Part shown: positions 35,582 to 43,358 of the stretch, piece by piece
How the letters are laid out: each line of letters begins with the position of its first letter
Position numbering within the stretch: position 1 is the stretch's first letter
From: an uncultured Eubacteriales bacterium
Lineage (GTDB): Bacteria; Bacillota; Clostridia; Oscillospirales; Acutalibacteraceae
DNA: 64,000 nucleotides
Assembly (NCBI GenBank): GCA_934692675.1
Contig: CAKUUD010000002.1
Coordinates: forward strand, 186,001-250,000
Direction: 5' to 3'
Position numbers and translations under genes: made by a program
The notes under the pieces: generated by a model
Told to the model about the DNA's origin: nothing
The model's database searches: none
The model's input: only the letters and a program-made list of their open reading frames with translations

Positions 35582-37294
35582 TTAATTAAGGGTCTTCTTT
35601 GATTTTTTCTTTACCGCTAAAAGTACAGTCAACGCAGCAAATCCCAAAGCAATCGGAAGAATATATCTTGCAATGTTATCTCCGGTTTTCGGAATGGATA
35701 CTTGGTTTTTTCCGCCTATTTCTGCGCTGTTTGAGAGCTTGGTCGCTATGGCGTAGTTTGAAAAGCTTGATGTTTTAAATGTGAGCGTGTTTGTAGAAGC
35801 GTCATAAGTTGTAGGAATTACTTCATAGGTTCCGTCATGTTTTTCATGAACTAGCATTAGTTCATCGCCGACTATTCCTTTTTCGAGCTGTAAAGTTACA
35901 GTTGCTAGATCATTTAAATTATTTAGTGGATTTGACCAAAAATCATCAGCTGTTCCTTTGTATAAAATTTGATCCAGATTAATTCCCAAATAGGATGAAA
36001 TTTCGTATCCCGTTGAAATTTCTTTGAAATTAGCAATTTGCTTTTCGGTTAAATCTGCATCTTTTACGGAAAGGAGCATCGAACCTGAATCAATTTCCGA
36101 GCCACTTAGTTTTATTGTTCCGGATTTTACTTTGTCGGATTCGGTTTTCACTTGGTCATCTACTTTTTCAAAAATTCCGCTTAAATGAACGTTTGTATCA
36201 GGCATTGTATATTCAAAAGTAGATTCATCTTTTCTTGCTACCAAGATTTCATCATTTATTTTTATGGAGATTAGTTGGTATCCGTAATGAGGCCTTAATT
36301 TAAAAATCACCTTTGAACCTGGTTTTACATCTGCCCAGCCATTATTTTTTTCAATGTCTTGACGTACATTTTTAAGTCCGATTGAATTTCCATCTGGGTC
36401 TTTAATATCCAGAATTTCGGCAGTACCGTTTTTTAACAGTTCATTATCTTTAAGGCTTGTGTTATTATTTTTGTCCGATTCCCAGATTATGGTGCGAGAA
36501 TTATTTTCGCTAGAAGGATCTTGGTTTTTTGTTACAACTATTGTGTAACTTTCCGCAGGCTTTACCGAAAATTCAAGTATATCTTTAGTGCCTTCAGGGA
36601 CGTTTATTTTCTGACCATTTACTGTTATGCTACCAATGTAACCGTCGCCGAATGCTATTTGAATACTTATCAAATTGTAAATGTCGCCGCTGGCGTAGCC
36701 TTTTCCGGTCCCAGATATTTCCTTGGACTCATTCCCGACTCTTTCTCCGTTAAGACGTACCGTCATGCCAAAGCCATCGTAAGTTGCATTTATGGAAATA
36801 TCGTCAGGGTATTCATGCGCCGGATTAGTGGGCTCTTTTACGAGTTCGATTTCTAAATTTTCACTGAATTGAGCCGGATCTAATTCAACATAAGGGTTTA
36901 CACTTACGTCAAATTTAGTTTCACCTATATACAGAGTGTTATATGAAAGGTCTTCCACTCCCCAAATGTCATCGGGATCTTCTACAATAGTAGAACTTGT
37001 TGCCTTTAAATAATAATTTTCACTTTCTAGGTCAATTTCCATGAATTGTTTTGTTATGTCTACATGTTTGTAATCTTCTGTCGGAGAATCAATTTTCTTA
37101 ACAAGTTCTATGGTACCTTTTTGTGAACCTCCAGAATAAACAATTTTTCCGTCGACTAATTCATTTTGCCCCTTGAAAAATAGTGTAGTTTTAGGTTCTG
37201 TCGCGCATACGTTTACTCTTAACATCGGTAGTACCAAATTTAATAATAAGCACAGTGCGCATAAAATAGTTTTAATTTTTTTCTTCTGCATTTT
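35582..37294 (-). CDS. Sortase-type (IPKTG) cell-surface protein
   Basis: The start is the ATG at 37294, directly after AGAAGGGAT, giving a 570-residue precursor with signal peptide (KKKIKTILCALCLLLNLVLP). The C-terminus is a classical wall-anchoring signal: VSIPKTGD, a hydrophobic helix (YILPIALGFAALTVLLAV) and a basic tail KKKSKKTLN. The IPKTG motif is an LPXTG variant. The body consists of beta-rich domains without recognisable enzymes; the region before the anchor (DGTYEVIPTTYDASTNTLTF, SSFSNYAIA) is common in Firmicutes surface proteins. No sortase gene is in the window. Function unknown; adhesion or matrix roles would be guesses. Confidence 0.85.
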   Translation of the reverse strand, partial: KMQKKKIKTILCALCLLLNLVLPMLRVNVCATEPKTTLFFKGQNELVDGKIVYSGGSQKGTIELVKKIDSPTEDYKHVDITKQFMEIDLESENYYLKATSSTIVEDPDDIWGVEDLSYNTLYIGETKFDVSVNPYVELDPAQFSENLEIELVKEPTNPAHEYPDDISINATYDGFGMTVRLNGERVGNESKEISGTGKGYASGDIYNLISIQIAFGDGYIGSITVNGQKINVPEGTKDILEFSVKPAESYTIVVTKNQDPSSENNSRTIIWESDKNNNTSLKDNELLKNGTAEILDIKDPDGNSIGLKNVRQDIEKNNGWADVKPGSKVIFKLRPHYGYQLISIKINDEILVARKDESTFEYTMPDTNVHLSGIFEKVDDQVKTESDKVKSGTIKLSGSEIDSGSMLLSVKDADLTEKQIANFKEISTGYEISSYLGINLDQILYKGTADDFWSNPLNNLNDLATVTLQLEKGIVGDELMLVHEKHDGTYEVIPTTYDASTNTLTFKTSSFSNYAIATKLSNSAEIGGKNQVSIPKTGDNIARYILPIALGFAALTVLLAVKKKSKKTLN

Positions 37295-37329
37295 ATCCCT
37301 TCTTTCTGCAACTTCTTGCAATCAAATTT

Positions 37330-37357
37330 TATCACAATATGAAATGTTTTTGTGATA
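37330..37357. repeat. Inverted repeat in the divergent promoter region
   Basis: TATCACAA (37330-37337) and TTGTGATA (37350-37357) are perfect 8-bp arms 12 bases apart, upstream of the surface-protein gene and in the 228-base region between divergent genes. It could be an operator. A second, weak hairpin (AGAAATT/AATTTCT, 37452-37472) with a T run precedes the decarboxylase gene. No confident -35/-10 pair was found here. Confidence 0.45.
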
Positions 37358-37522
37358 TTTTATAATTTTTTAAAAAAAATTAGGATGATATTAATAAATA
37401 GCTATAAAATTTGTATGGTTAAAGCTTGGTTTACAATAAAAAATTTAATTTAGAAATTACTTATAAATTTCTTTTTTGGTTCATATGATTGTACTATTAA
37501 GAATTAAAAGGAGCGATTTTTG

Positions 37523-38887
37523 ATGATTAGTAAAAAAACAATTGGGTTACTTTCAGTCGCTTTAGCTATTCCTGCTTTTTCGAATGTGAATTTAAGTGCG
37601 ATAGAGCTTGATTCTGATATGGGATACTATGAATCAGTAAAAAACGTATTGGAAGTAAATCAAAACTTGGAGGATTTGGAAAATAGTTTAAAACCTATTT
37701 TAAAAAATTTTTTTGATTCAAAAATAGAAGAATATATTAATTTTCTGGGCAGCAACCACGAAGACATCCAAGAGAATAAAAACTCTTTGATTGAGTGCAT
37801 TGATTTTTATATAAAAAATTTTTCTCTCAGAGAAAGACATTTTGGGTACCCTGCAAATATGTGCAAAAGAACTGCATTGGTTAACATTTTCAGCTCCATT
37901 GAAAAGGAAGGATTTTTGGCTAATAACTGCGGAGATGTAAACGAATCAGGAAATTATCGTATGGACTCAAAAGAAATTGAAAGAGATATTTTAAAGCTCT
38001 TTGCTGAGAAATTTGGAATACAGGATAATTATTGGGGATATATAACCTCAGGAGGCTCCGAAAGCAATGAATGGGGGATTAATGCTTCTTTTAAGAAAAA
38101 TCCCGATGGAATACTTTATTTTTGCGAATCTGCTCATTACAGTATATATAAAAATTCCGAATCACATAAAAGAAGAATTATCCCACAGACTTCTGAAGAG
38201 GATGAATCCATAAATTGCGAAGCTCTTTTTAAGCAAATAGAAAAAGATTACAGCCAGACAAAATCTCCGGCTAATATAATTCTTACTTGGGGCACTACCA
38301 AATATGGTTCTTGCGATGATGTTAAAAGAATAACAGATTTTCTTATAGAGAAGCACATTCCATATTATGTGCACGTAGACGCAGCACTATTCGGAGGCAT
38401 TCCTAATAACCAAGTAGACGCTCCTGTTATTTCTGAGATTAAAAATCTTAATATAGATTCCATATCAACCAGCTTACATAAATATATTGGTGTTCCTACG
38501 GTTAAAAGCATTCTTTTGAGCACCAAAAAAGCATCCGGAGAACATATCGATTATATCGGTCAAACTGATAATACTACTTCAGGTTCAAGGGATATAATGC
38601 CGTTTTCTACAAGGCAACAAGTAATTGATATTTTAAATCATTCGGCTTCCGATGAATACAAGAAAAATATAGAATTTTTTGAAAAATGCCTTAAAGATAA
38701 AAGCGTTAATTTTGTAAGGAATGGAAAATCTAATATTTTTGTTGTTGATGCACCTTCTGATGAAATCTGCAAAAAGTATCAACTATCTTGCTTTACCGAT
38801 AAAGCAGGACATCAAAAATCTCATATAATAATTTTCCCGTATCAAAATCAGAATATAATAAAAGAATTAGCTGAAGAATTAAGTTAA
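37523..38887 (+). CDS. Exported histidine-decarboxylase-like PLP enzyme
   Basis: This is a group II PLP-dependent decarboxylase closest in pattern to histidine/serine decarboxylases: DNYWGYITSGGSESNEWG, CESAHYSIYKN, WGTTKYGSCDDV, HVDAALFGG and the PLP-binding Lys in STSLHKYIG (Lys320 from this ATG). What sets it apart is an N-terminal Sec signal peptide (MISKKTIGLLSVALAIPAFS, cleavage near NLSA). The start ATG follows AAAAGGAG. The protein is about 454 residues, normal once the leader is removed. Twenty-four bases downstream begins an exported tRNA synthetase, so the two are probably co-transcribed. The substrate (His, Trp or other) cannot be decided from sequence. Confidence 0.85.
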   Translation: MISKKTIGLLSVALAIPAFSNVNLSAIELDSDMGYYESVKNVLEVNQNLEDLENSLKPILKNFFDSKIEEYINFLGSNHEDIQENKNSLIECIDFYIKNFSLRERHFGYPANMCKRTALVNIFSSIEKEGFLANNCGDVNESGNYRMDSKEIERDILKLFAEKFGIQDNYWGYITSGGSESNEWGINASFKKNPDGILYFCESAHYSIYKNSESHKRRIIPQTSEEDESINCEALFKQIEKDYSQTKSPANIILTWGTTKYGSCDDVKRITDFLIEKHIPYYVHVDAALFGGIPNNQVDAPVISEIKNLNIDSISTSLHKYIGVPTVKSILLSTKKASGEHIDYIGQTDNTTSGSRDIMPFSTRQQVIDILNHSASDEYKKNIEFFEKCLKDKSVNFVRNGKSNIFVVDAPSDEICKKYQLSCFTDKAGHQKSHIIIFPYQNQNIIKELAEELS

Positions 38888-38911
38888 AAAATATATGAAG
38901 GAGAATATTAA

Positions 38912-40282
38912 ATGTTTAAAAAAATAGCTATGTGTTTGTGCTTTTCACTATTACTATCAGGAAAAATTTGCGCTACGGCTCCCGGCGAAGAAAATCCTAA
39001 AGATATTCCGGAAGGTTCATTTAAAATAACCCCTTGGCAAGTTGAAGGAAAAGTTGATTATGACGCTGTGCTTGACCAATTCGGAGTAGAACCTCTTACA
39101 AAAGATATAATTAATCGCTGGGAAAGCTTAATGAAAAGATCAGGGAAAAATATAAAATTGCATCCATGGGTAACACGAGGAATATTTTTTTCGCATAGGC
39201 ATTTTAATGAGATTTTGGATGCTTATGAAAGTTATTTAAACGAGAAAGAGAAAGATCCGAACGCCCAATGCCCTATATTTGTGTATACAGGCCGCGGTCC
39301 CAGCTCAGATGCCATGCATTTGGGGCATTTAGTTCCATTTATGTTTGCCAAATATTTGCAAGATGCATTTGATTGTAATGTAGTGATACAAATGTCCGAT
39401 GATGAAAAATTTTATTTTAAAGATATGACGTTTAAAACAGTTTACGATTTGGGAAGAAAAAATTCAAAGGACATAATAGCTGTTGGATTTGACCCGAAGA
39501 AAACTTTTATATTTTCTAACCATGATTACCGGCTTTCATGCAGAGATTACGAAGAGCTTGTCACCGAGATGAGAAAATGCGTTACATTTCATACATTGCA
39601 AAAAGTTTTTGGATTTGATGACCAAGCAAACCCCGGAATGATAGATTGGCCGGTATATCAGTGCGCTGCGGCTTTTTATCAATCGTATCCGCATCTTTTT
39701 AAAAAACCTGCATTATGTCTTGTTGCTTATGCGATAGATCAGGATCCGTACTTCAGACTTTCATCGCAGCTTTCAAATACTCTTAACAAGAGAATACGAA
39801 GTAAGTCGGTGTCTGCTCCGGTTAAACATACATTCAGCCCGTGCTCAATAATCGGGAAATTTATTCCTCCGCTTACTTTTAATAAAAACGGCGAAGCTAA
39901 AGAGAGAAATACAGGAAAAATGAGTTCCAGTGTGTCTGCTGAGTCTACGATATTTTTAACTGACACTCCTGCACAAATAAAGAAGAAAGTTAATAAATAT
40001 GCTTTTTCCGGCTCTAGAGGCGACGGCACTTTGGAAGATCATAGACGAGTGGGCGGGGATATAACGCTGGATGTTGCGTGCCAATATTTGAACTTTTTTG
40101 AGACAGATGACGAAACGTTAAATAGCATTTACTCAGATTTTACTGCTGGTAGAATCACTTGCGGAGATACTAAAAGATTACTTATAGATAGGCTTGTTAA
40201 AATTGTAGGGGAGCATCAAAGAAGAATTTCACAAATTACCCAAGAAGATATTGATGAATTTTATTCACAAAATAAGAAGTAA
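38912..40282 (+). CDS. Exported eukaryotic-type tryptophanyl-tRNA synthetase
   Basis: The 456-residue protein matches eukaryotic/archaeal cytosolic TrpRS rather than bacterial TrpS: ITPWQVEGKVDYDAVLDQFG, RGIFFSHRHFN, YTGRGPSSDAMHLGHLVPF (HIGH-type HLGH at 136-139), IQMSDDEKF, AYAIDQDPYFR, GKMSSS (KMSKS at 336-340), and KYAFSGSRGDGTLEDHRR. Before this core is a Sec signal peptide (MFKKIAMCLCFSLLLSGKIC, cleavage near ATA-PG). About 25 extra residues with Lys/Arg occur before KMSSS. It lies 24 bases after the exported decarboxylase and directly upstream of a Trp/Tyr-type attenuator and transporter. Catalytic motifs look intact. Horizontal acquisition is likely. Whether it is secreted or anchored, and whether another TrpRS serves the cell, cannot be seen here. 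Confidence 0.9.
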   Translation: MFKKIAMCLCFSLLLSGKICATAPGEENPKDIPEGSFKITPWQVEGKVDYDAVLDQFGVEPLTKDIINRWESLMKRSGKNIKLHPWVTRGIFFSHRHFNEILDAYESYLNEKEKDPNAQCPIFVYTGRGPSSDAMHLGHLVPFMFAKYLQDAFDCNVVIQMSDDEKFYFKDMTFKTVYDLGRKNSKDIIAVGFDPKKTFIFSNHDYRLSCRDYEELVTEMRKCVTFHTLQKVFGFDDQANPGMIDWPVYQCAAAFYQSYPHLFKKPALCLVAYAIDQDPYFRLSSQLSNTLNKRIRSKSVSAPVKHTFSPCSIIGKFIPPLTFNKNGEAKERNTGKMSSSVSAESTIFLTDTPAQIKKKVNKYAFSGSRGDGTLEDHRRVGGDITLDVACQYLNFFETDDETLNSIYSDFTAGRITCGDTKRLLIDRLVKIVGEHQRRISQITQEDIDEFYSQNKK

Positions 40283-40303
40283 ATATTAAATTTTAAATTT
40301 GTA

Positions 40304-40332
40304 TTGAAAAACATATTTTCATGTGGTAATAT
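40304..40332 (+). promoter_or_regulatory. Promoter of the attenuated ABC transporter operon
   Basis: TTGAAA (40304-40309), a 17-base spacer and TAATAT (40327-40332) begin only 22 bases after the TrpRS stop. Predicted transcription start is near 40339, about 25 bases before the leader peptide. Confidence 0.75.
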
Positions 40333-40364
40333 TTTCCCGAATTTACAAAGAAAGGAAATTTGCC

Positions 40365-40421
40365 ATGCAATTGTTAATTTGTGACGTAAAATTTAATAGC
40401 TGGCAAAGCTGCTACAAATAA
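40365..40421 (+). CDS. Leader peptide with Trp and Tyr codons (attenuator)
   Basis: An AAAGGAAA ribosome-binding site precedes an ATG that opens an 18-codon frame, MQLLICDVKFNSWQSCYK, ending in TAA. Trp13 and Tyr17 fall near its end. The last codons (Tyr-Lys-stop) overlap the first arm of the downstream RNA structure. The ORF is too short to be a normal gene; its placement between a promoter and a terminator hairpin is that of a transcription-attenuation leader peptide. A single Trp codon is less than in the E. coli trp leader (two), so TnaC-like control is another possibility. Confidence 0.7.
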   Translation: MQLLICDVKFNSWQSCYK

Positions 40422-40495
40422 GATATTTGTAGTGGACCTTTTGACTGCGCCGCTTACAGGTATCTTAAAAATATCTGTAGCGGCTTTTATATTTT
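40412..40495 (+). promoter_or_regulatory. Candidate Trp/Tyr attenuator: four mutually exclusive RNA arms
   Basis: Arm 1 CTACAAATA (40412-40420, within the leader peptide) pairs with arm 2 TATTTGTAG (40424-40432). Arm 3 (40449-40463, core CCGCTTACAGGTAT) pairs with arm 4 (40471-40484, core ATATCTGTAGCGG), and a T-rich tail TTTTATATTTT follows: a terminator. Arm 2 extended to 40435 (TATTTGTAGTGG) resembles arm 4 and can instead pair with arm 3 (about 12 bp including three G-U pairs), giving an antiterminator. A ribosome stalled at the Trp or Tyr codon would cover arm 1 and favour 2:3 pairing. Pairings were worked out by hand. No T-box signature (AGGGTGGNACCGCG) is present. Confidence 0.65.
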
Positions 40496-40498
40496 AAG

Positions 40499-40540
40499 AA
40501 AGCCGAAACGTATAAAATCGTTTGGGCTTTTTATTTTTTT
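40499..40540 (+). terminator. Second terminator in the ABC transporter leader
   Basis: AAAGCCGAAACG pairs with CGTTTGGGCTTT (one G-G mismatch) around TATAAAAT, followed by TTATTTTTTT. It stands between the attenuator and the transporter genes; a weak promoter-like TTACGC-18-TATAAT follows near 40570-40595, so the operon may also have an internal promoter. Confidence 0.75.
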
Positions 40541-40642
40541 GGAGGTAGATAAAGTATTTATAGGTTACGCCTTACAATAGTTTGGGGATATAATAAAAAA
40601 TTTTGATTAGTGAAAGTTATAAATTAAGAGGTGTAAATTAAA

Positions 40643-41602
40643 ATGAAGAAACTTTTTAAATTGATATTTTTATTACCAATTTTGTCTTCGATATTTTTTA
40701 TAAGCTGCAAAAAAGATGATTCCAAAATTAAAATAGGTATAATGCAAATCGTAGAGCATGAATCTCTTGACAGCGCCAGGCAAGGATTTATAGATGAGCT
40801 TGAAAATTTGGGGTATGAACAGGGTAAAAACGTAGAATTTGACATTCAAATTGCATCGGGGGACATTTCAAACTGCGTTACTATAGCCGAAAAATTTGTG
40901 AATGACAAAAAAGATATTGTTTTAGCTATTTCAACCCCTTGTGCACAAACGATGGCAAATGCCACAAAAGATATCCCTATTTTAGTGGCGGCTGTAACAG
41001 ATTTTGAGGGGCTCGGGATTATAAATTCCGAAGAAAAGCCCGGAAAAAATGTAACAGGAGTATCGGACCTTGCGCCTACGGATAAAATAATTTCTTTGAT
41101 TAAAAAATTAAAGCCGGATTCTAAAAAAGTTGGAGTTTTATACTCCGTAACGGATTCCAGTCCTCAGTATCAAGCAAAGATCGCACAGCAAGAAATAAAA
41201 AAACTTGGTATGCAGTGCAAATCCGCAAGTGTTTCTCAAATTAATGAGGTTGAACAAGTGGCCGAAAATCTGGCAAAAGATGTCGATGCTCTCTATGCGC
41301 CGGTAGACAAAATTACTTTCTCCACGATGCCAAAAATTTCACAAATATTTTTAAAAAATAAAAAATTTGTTGTTTGTGCGGAAGACAATATGCTCTCCAA
41401 AGGTGCAATTGCAACATACGGGATTGATTACTATGAATTAGGAAAAATTGTGGCTTCTCAGGCGTCAAAAATTTTGAAAGGGGAAGAAAAAATAGAAAAC
41501 ATTCCGATTGAACATATACGAAATGCGAAACTTAATTTAAATTATGATATTGCCGAAAAACTTGGTATAGATGTTACAAAAATTTTGAAAGGAGAAAGCT
41601 GA
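40643..41602 (+). CDS. TrpX-like ABC transporter substrate-binding lipoprotein (putative Trp/Tyr)
   Basis: The 319-residue lipoprotein has a signal peptide ending in the lipobox FISC (Cys near residue 22) and belongs to the ABC_sub_bind family (PF04392-type), often called a putative tryptophan/tyrosine binding protein. Typical segments are IGIMQIVEHESLD, GFIDELENLGY, AISTPCAQTMANATKDIPI and GVSDLAPTDKI. It ends one base into the permease gene. The upstream leader peptide carries one Trp and one Tyr codon, which independently fits an aromatic amino acid substrate. Related proteins bind other ligands, so specificity stays inferred. Confidence 0.85.
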   Translation: MKKLFKLIFLLPILSSIFFISCKKDDSKIKIGIMQIVEHESLDSARQGFIDELENLGYEQGKNVEFDIQIASGDISNCVTIAEKFVNDKKDIVLAISTPCAQTMANATKDIPILVAAVTDFEGLGIINSEEKPGKNVTGVSDLAPTDKIISLIKKLKPDSKKVGVLYSVTDSSPQYQAKIAQQEIKKLGMQCKSASVSQINEVEQVAENLAKDVDALYAPVDKITFSTMPKISQIFLKNKKFVVCAEDNMLSKGAIATYGIDYYELGKIVASQASKILKGEEKIENIPIEHIRNAKLNLNYDIAEKLGIDVTKILKGES

Positions 41603-42477
41603 TGGATATTATAATTTCAACTATATTTCAGGGGTTAATTTATTCCGTTTTGGGCATGGGTGTGTTCATAGCGTTTAGGATTTTAAATTTTGCTGATATG
41701 ACCGCTGAAGGGAGCTTTACTCTCGGTGGAAGCATTTGCGCAGTTATGATTTTGCACGGAGTGCATCCTGCAATCAGTATAGTTGTTGCCGGGCTTTTTG
41801 GAACTTTAGCCGGATTTTTTACCGGATTCTTAAATACTAAACTTAAAATTCAAGGTATACTCTCGGGAATTTTAGTAATGATTTCACTTTATTCCGTTAA
41901 CCTGAGAATTATGAGGAAAGCTAATTTATCAATTTTAGGGAAAGAAACTATTTTTAAATTTAATGGAAGTTCGAATATTACTAATTTTATTTTCGGAATA
42001 TGCATATGCGGATTTTTGATATTAATTTTGTGGCTGTTTTTTAAAACAAGACTTGGGCTTACAATAAAAGCTACTGGCGATAATGAACAAATGGCTAAAT
42101 CTTTGGAAGTAAATACGGATTTTAGTAAAATTTTTGCACTTATGATAAGTAGTTTTTTATGCGCCTTATCAGGTGCTCTGGTGGTAGAAAATCAGGGCTA
42201 TTCCGACGTTAACATGGGCGTGGGAGTGATTGTAATTGCACTTTCGTCAATTGTTATAGGCGAAGCCATTGTAAAAAAGGATTCAATAATATCCAAATTA
42301 ATAGGCGTGGTTTTGGGTACGATTTGTTATAAATTTATGATTTATTTTGTTCTGAGGATGGGTATGAACCCTGGCGATTTAAAATTTTTCACTGCACTTA
42401 TTGCCGCTGTTCTATTGGGCCTGCCGAACATTCAAAAAAATTTTAAAGGAGTGAAGAATAAAAATGTTGAAGCTTAA
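41602..42477 (+). CDS. TrpY-like ABC transporter permease
   Basis: The 291-residue membrane protein has about eight hydrophobic segments and the branched-chain-amino-acid/LivH-like permease pattern seen in TrpY proteins: GMGVFIAFRILNFADMTAEGSFTLGG near the start and GAALVV-type segments later (SGALVVENQGYSDVNMGVG). Its start overlaps the preceding stop by one base, and its end overlaps the ATPase gene by 14 bases, so the three subunits are translationally coupled. Confidence 0.88.
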   Translation: MDIIISTIFQGLIYSVLGMGVFIAFRILNFADMTAEGSFTLGGSICAVMILHGVHPAISIVVAGLFGTLAGFFTGFLNTKLKIQGILSGILVMISLYSVNLRIMRKANLSILGKETIFKFNGSSNITNFIFGICICGFLILILWLFFKTRLGLTIKATGDNEQMAKSLEVNTDFSKIFALMISSFLCALSGALVVENQGYSDVNMGVGVIVIALSSIVIGEAIVKKDSIISKLIGVVLGTICYKFMIYFVLRMGMNPGDLKFFTALIAAVLLGLPNIQKNFKGVKNKNVEA

Positions 42478-43225
42478 AGAAATACACAAAAGTTTTGGAG
42501 AAGACTCTTCAAATAAAAAAGTTATTTTTGAAGAATTTAATCTAGATATAAAAAGAGGAGAATTCGTTACGGTAATTGGAGGTAATGGGTGTGGCAAATC
42601 CACTCTTATGAATTTGATTTCAGGATCTGTTTTTCCTAAAAAAGGTCGAATATTTATAGATGGAAAAGATGTTACTTATATGCCCGAACACGAAAGAGCC
42701 AAGATGATAGGGCGGGTGTTCCAAGATCCTCTGAGAGGCACTGCGCCTAATCTTACTGTTGAAGAAAATTTATCTTTGGCGTTTTTAAAAGGCGAAAAAA
42801 AAGGATTGAAATTCAGCATAAACAAAAATAGAAGAGAAATTTTAAAAGAAAAACTAAAATCACTTAATTTAGGCCTGGAGAATCGTCTGGATGCAAAAAT
42901 GGGGCTCCTTTCCGGAGGACAGAGGCAAGCAATTACACTTCTCATGGCTACTTTAAAGAAACCTAAAATTCTTCTTTTGGATGAGCATACAGCAGCTTTG
43001 GATCCTAAGTCTTCGGAAAAAATACTTGAAATAACAGAAAGGATAGCGTCTGATCCTGAAATTACAACTCTAATGATCACACATAATATAAGAGATTCGC
43101 TTAAAATAGGTACACGTACCATTATGCTTAATTTGGGGAAGGTGGTAATAGATTTGAACGGAGAATACAGAAAAATTATGAGCTCCGAAAAGTTGCAAAA
43201 ATTATTTGATGATATCAATTATTAG
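42464..43225 (+). CDS. TrpZ-like ABC transporter ATPase
   Basis: The 253-residue ATPase has Walker A GGNGCGKST, Q-loop FQDP, signature LLSGGQRQA, Walker B LLLDEHTAALD and the switch His in ITHNIRDS. It completes a three-gene importer: binding lipoprotein, permease, ATPase. Start ATG overlaps the permease gene; AAAGGAGTG serves as ribosome-binding site. The operon ends at a shared terminator about 90 bases downstream. Confidence 0.9.
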   Translation: MLKLKEIHKSFGEDSSNKKVIFEEFNLDIKRGEFVTVIGGNGCGKSTLMNLISGSVFPKKGRIFIDGKDVTYMPEHERAKMIGRVFQDPLRGTAPNLTVEENLSLAFLKGEKKGLKFSINKNRREILKEKLKSLNLGLENRLDAKMGLLSGGQRQAITLLMATLKKPKILLLDEHTAALDPKSSEKILEITERIASDPEITTLMITHNIRDSLKIGTRTIMLNLGKVVIDLNGEYRKIMSSEKLQKLFDDINY

Positions 43226-43314
43226 AATAAAAATTTTATATTATTGATTTATTCACCTAAAACGCTTAACTAAAATTCCTCTGCAGTTTAGACCTACTAA
43301 TTGTAAATAAAAAC

Positions 43315-43342
43315 CCCCTACAGCTTATTTGGGCTGTAGGGG
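43315..43342. terminator. Bidirectional terminator between the ABC operon and ald-like gene
   Basis: CCCCTACAGC and GCTGTAGGGG form a perfect 10-bp stem with an 8-base loop. The minus strand carries a GTTTTTATTT tail; the plus strand has a short A stretch, then TTTTT. Confidence 0.85.
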
Positions 43343-43358
43343 AAAATTTTTGATTAAT

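Noticed and set aside
36521..36856. Plus-strand 111-residue ORF inside the surface-protein gene
   Set aside because: It lies antisense to a well-supported coding region and has no promoter or ribosome-binding signal.
37330..37357. CRP-type binding site
   Set aside because: TATCACAA-N12-TTGTGATA has the wrong spacing and arm order for TGTGA-N6-TCACA, and Clostridia seldom use that system here.
40339..40642. T-box riboswitch before the ABC transporter operon
   Set aside because: No AGGGTGGNACCGCG antiterminator motif or specifier stem is seen; the leader peptide and paired arms explain the region better.
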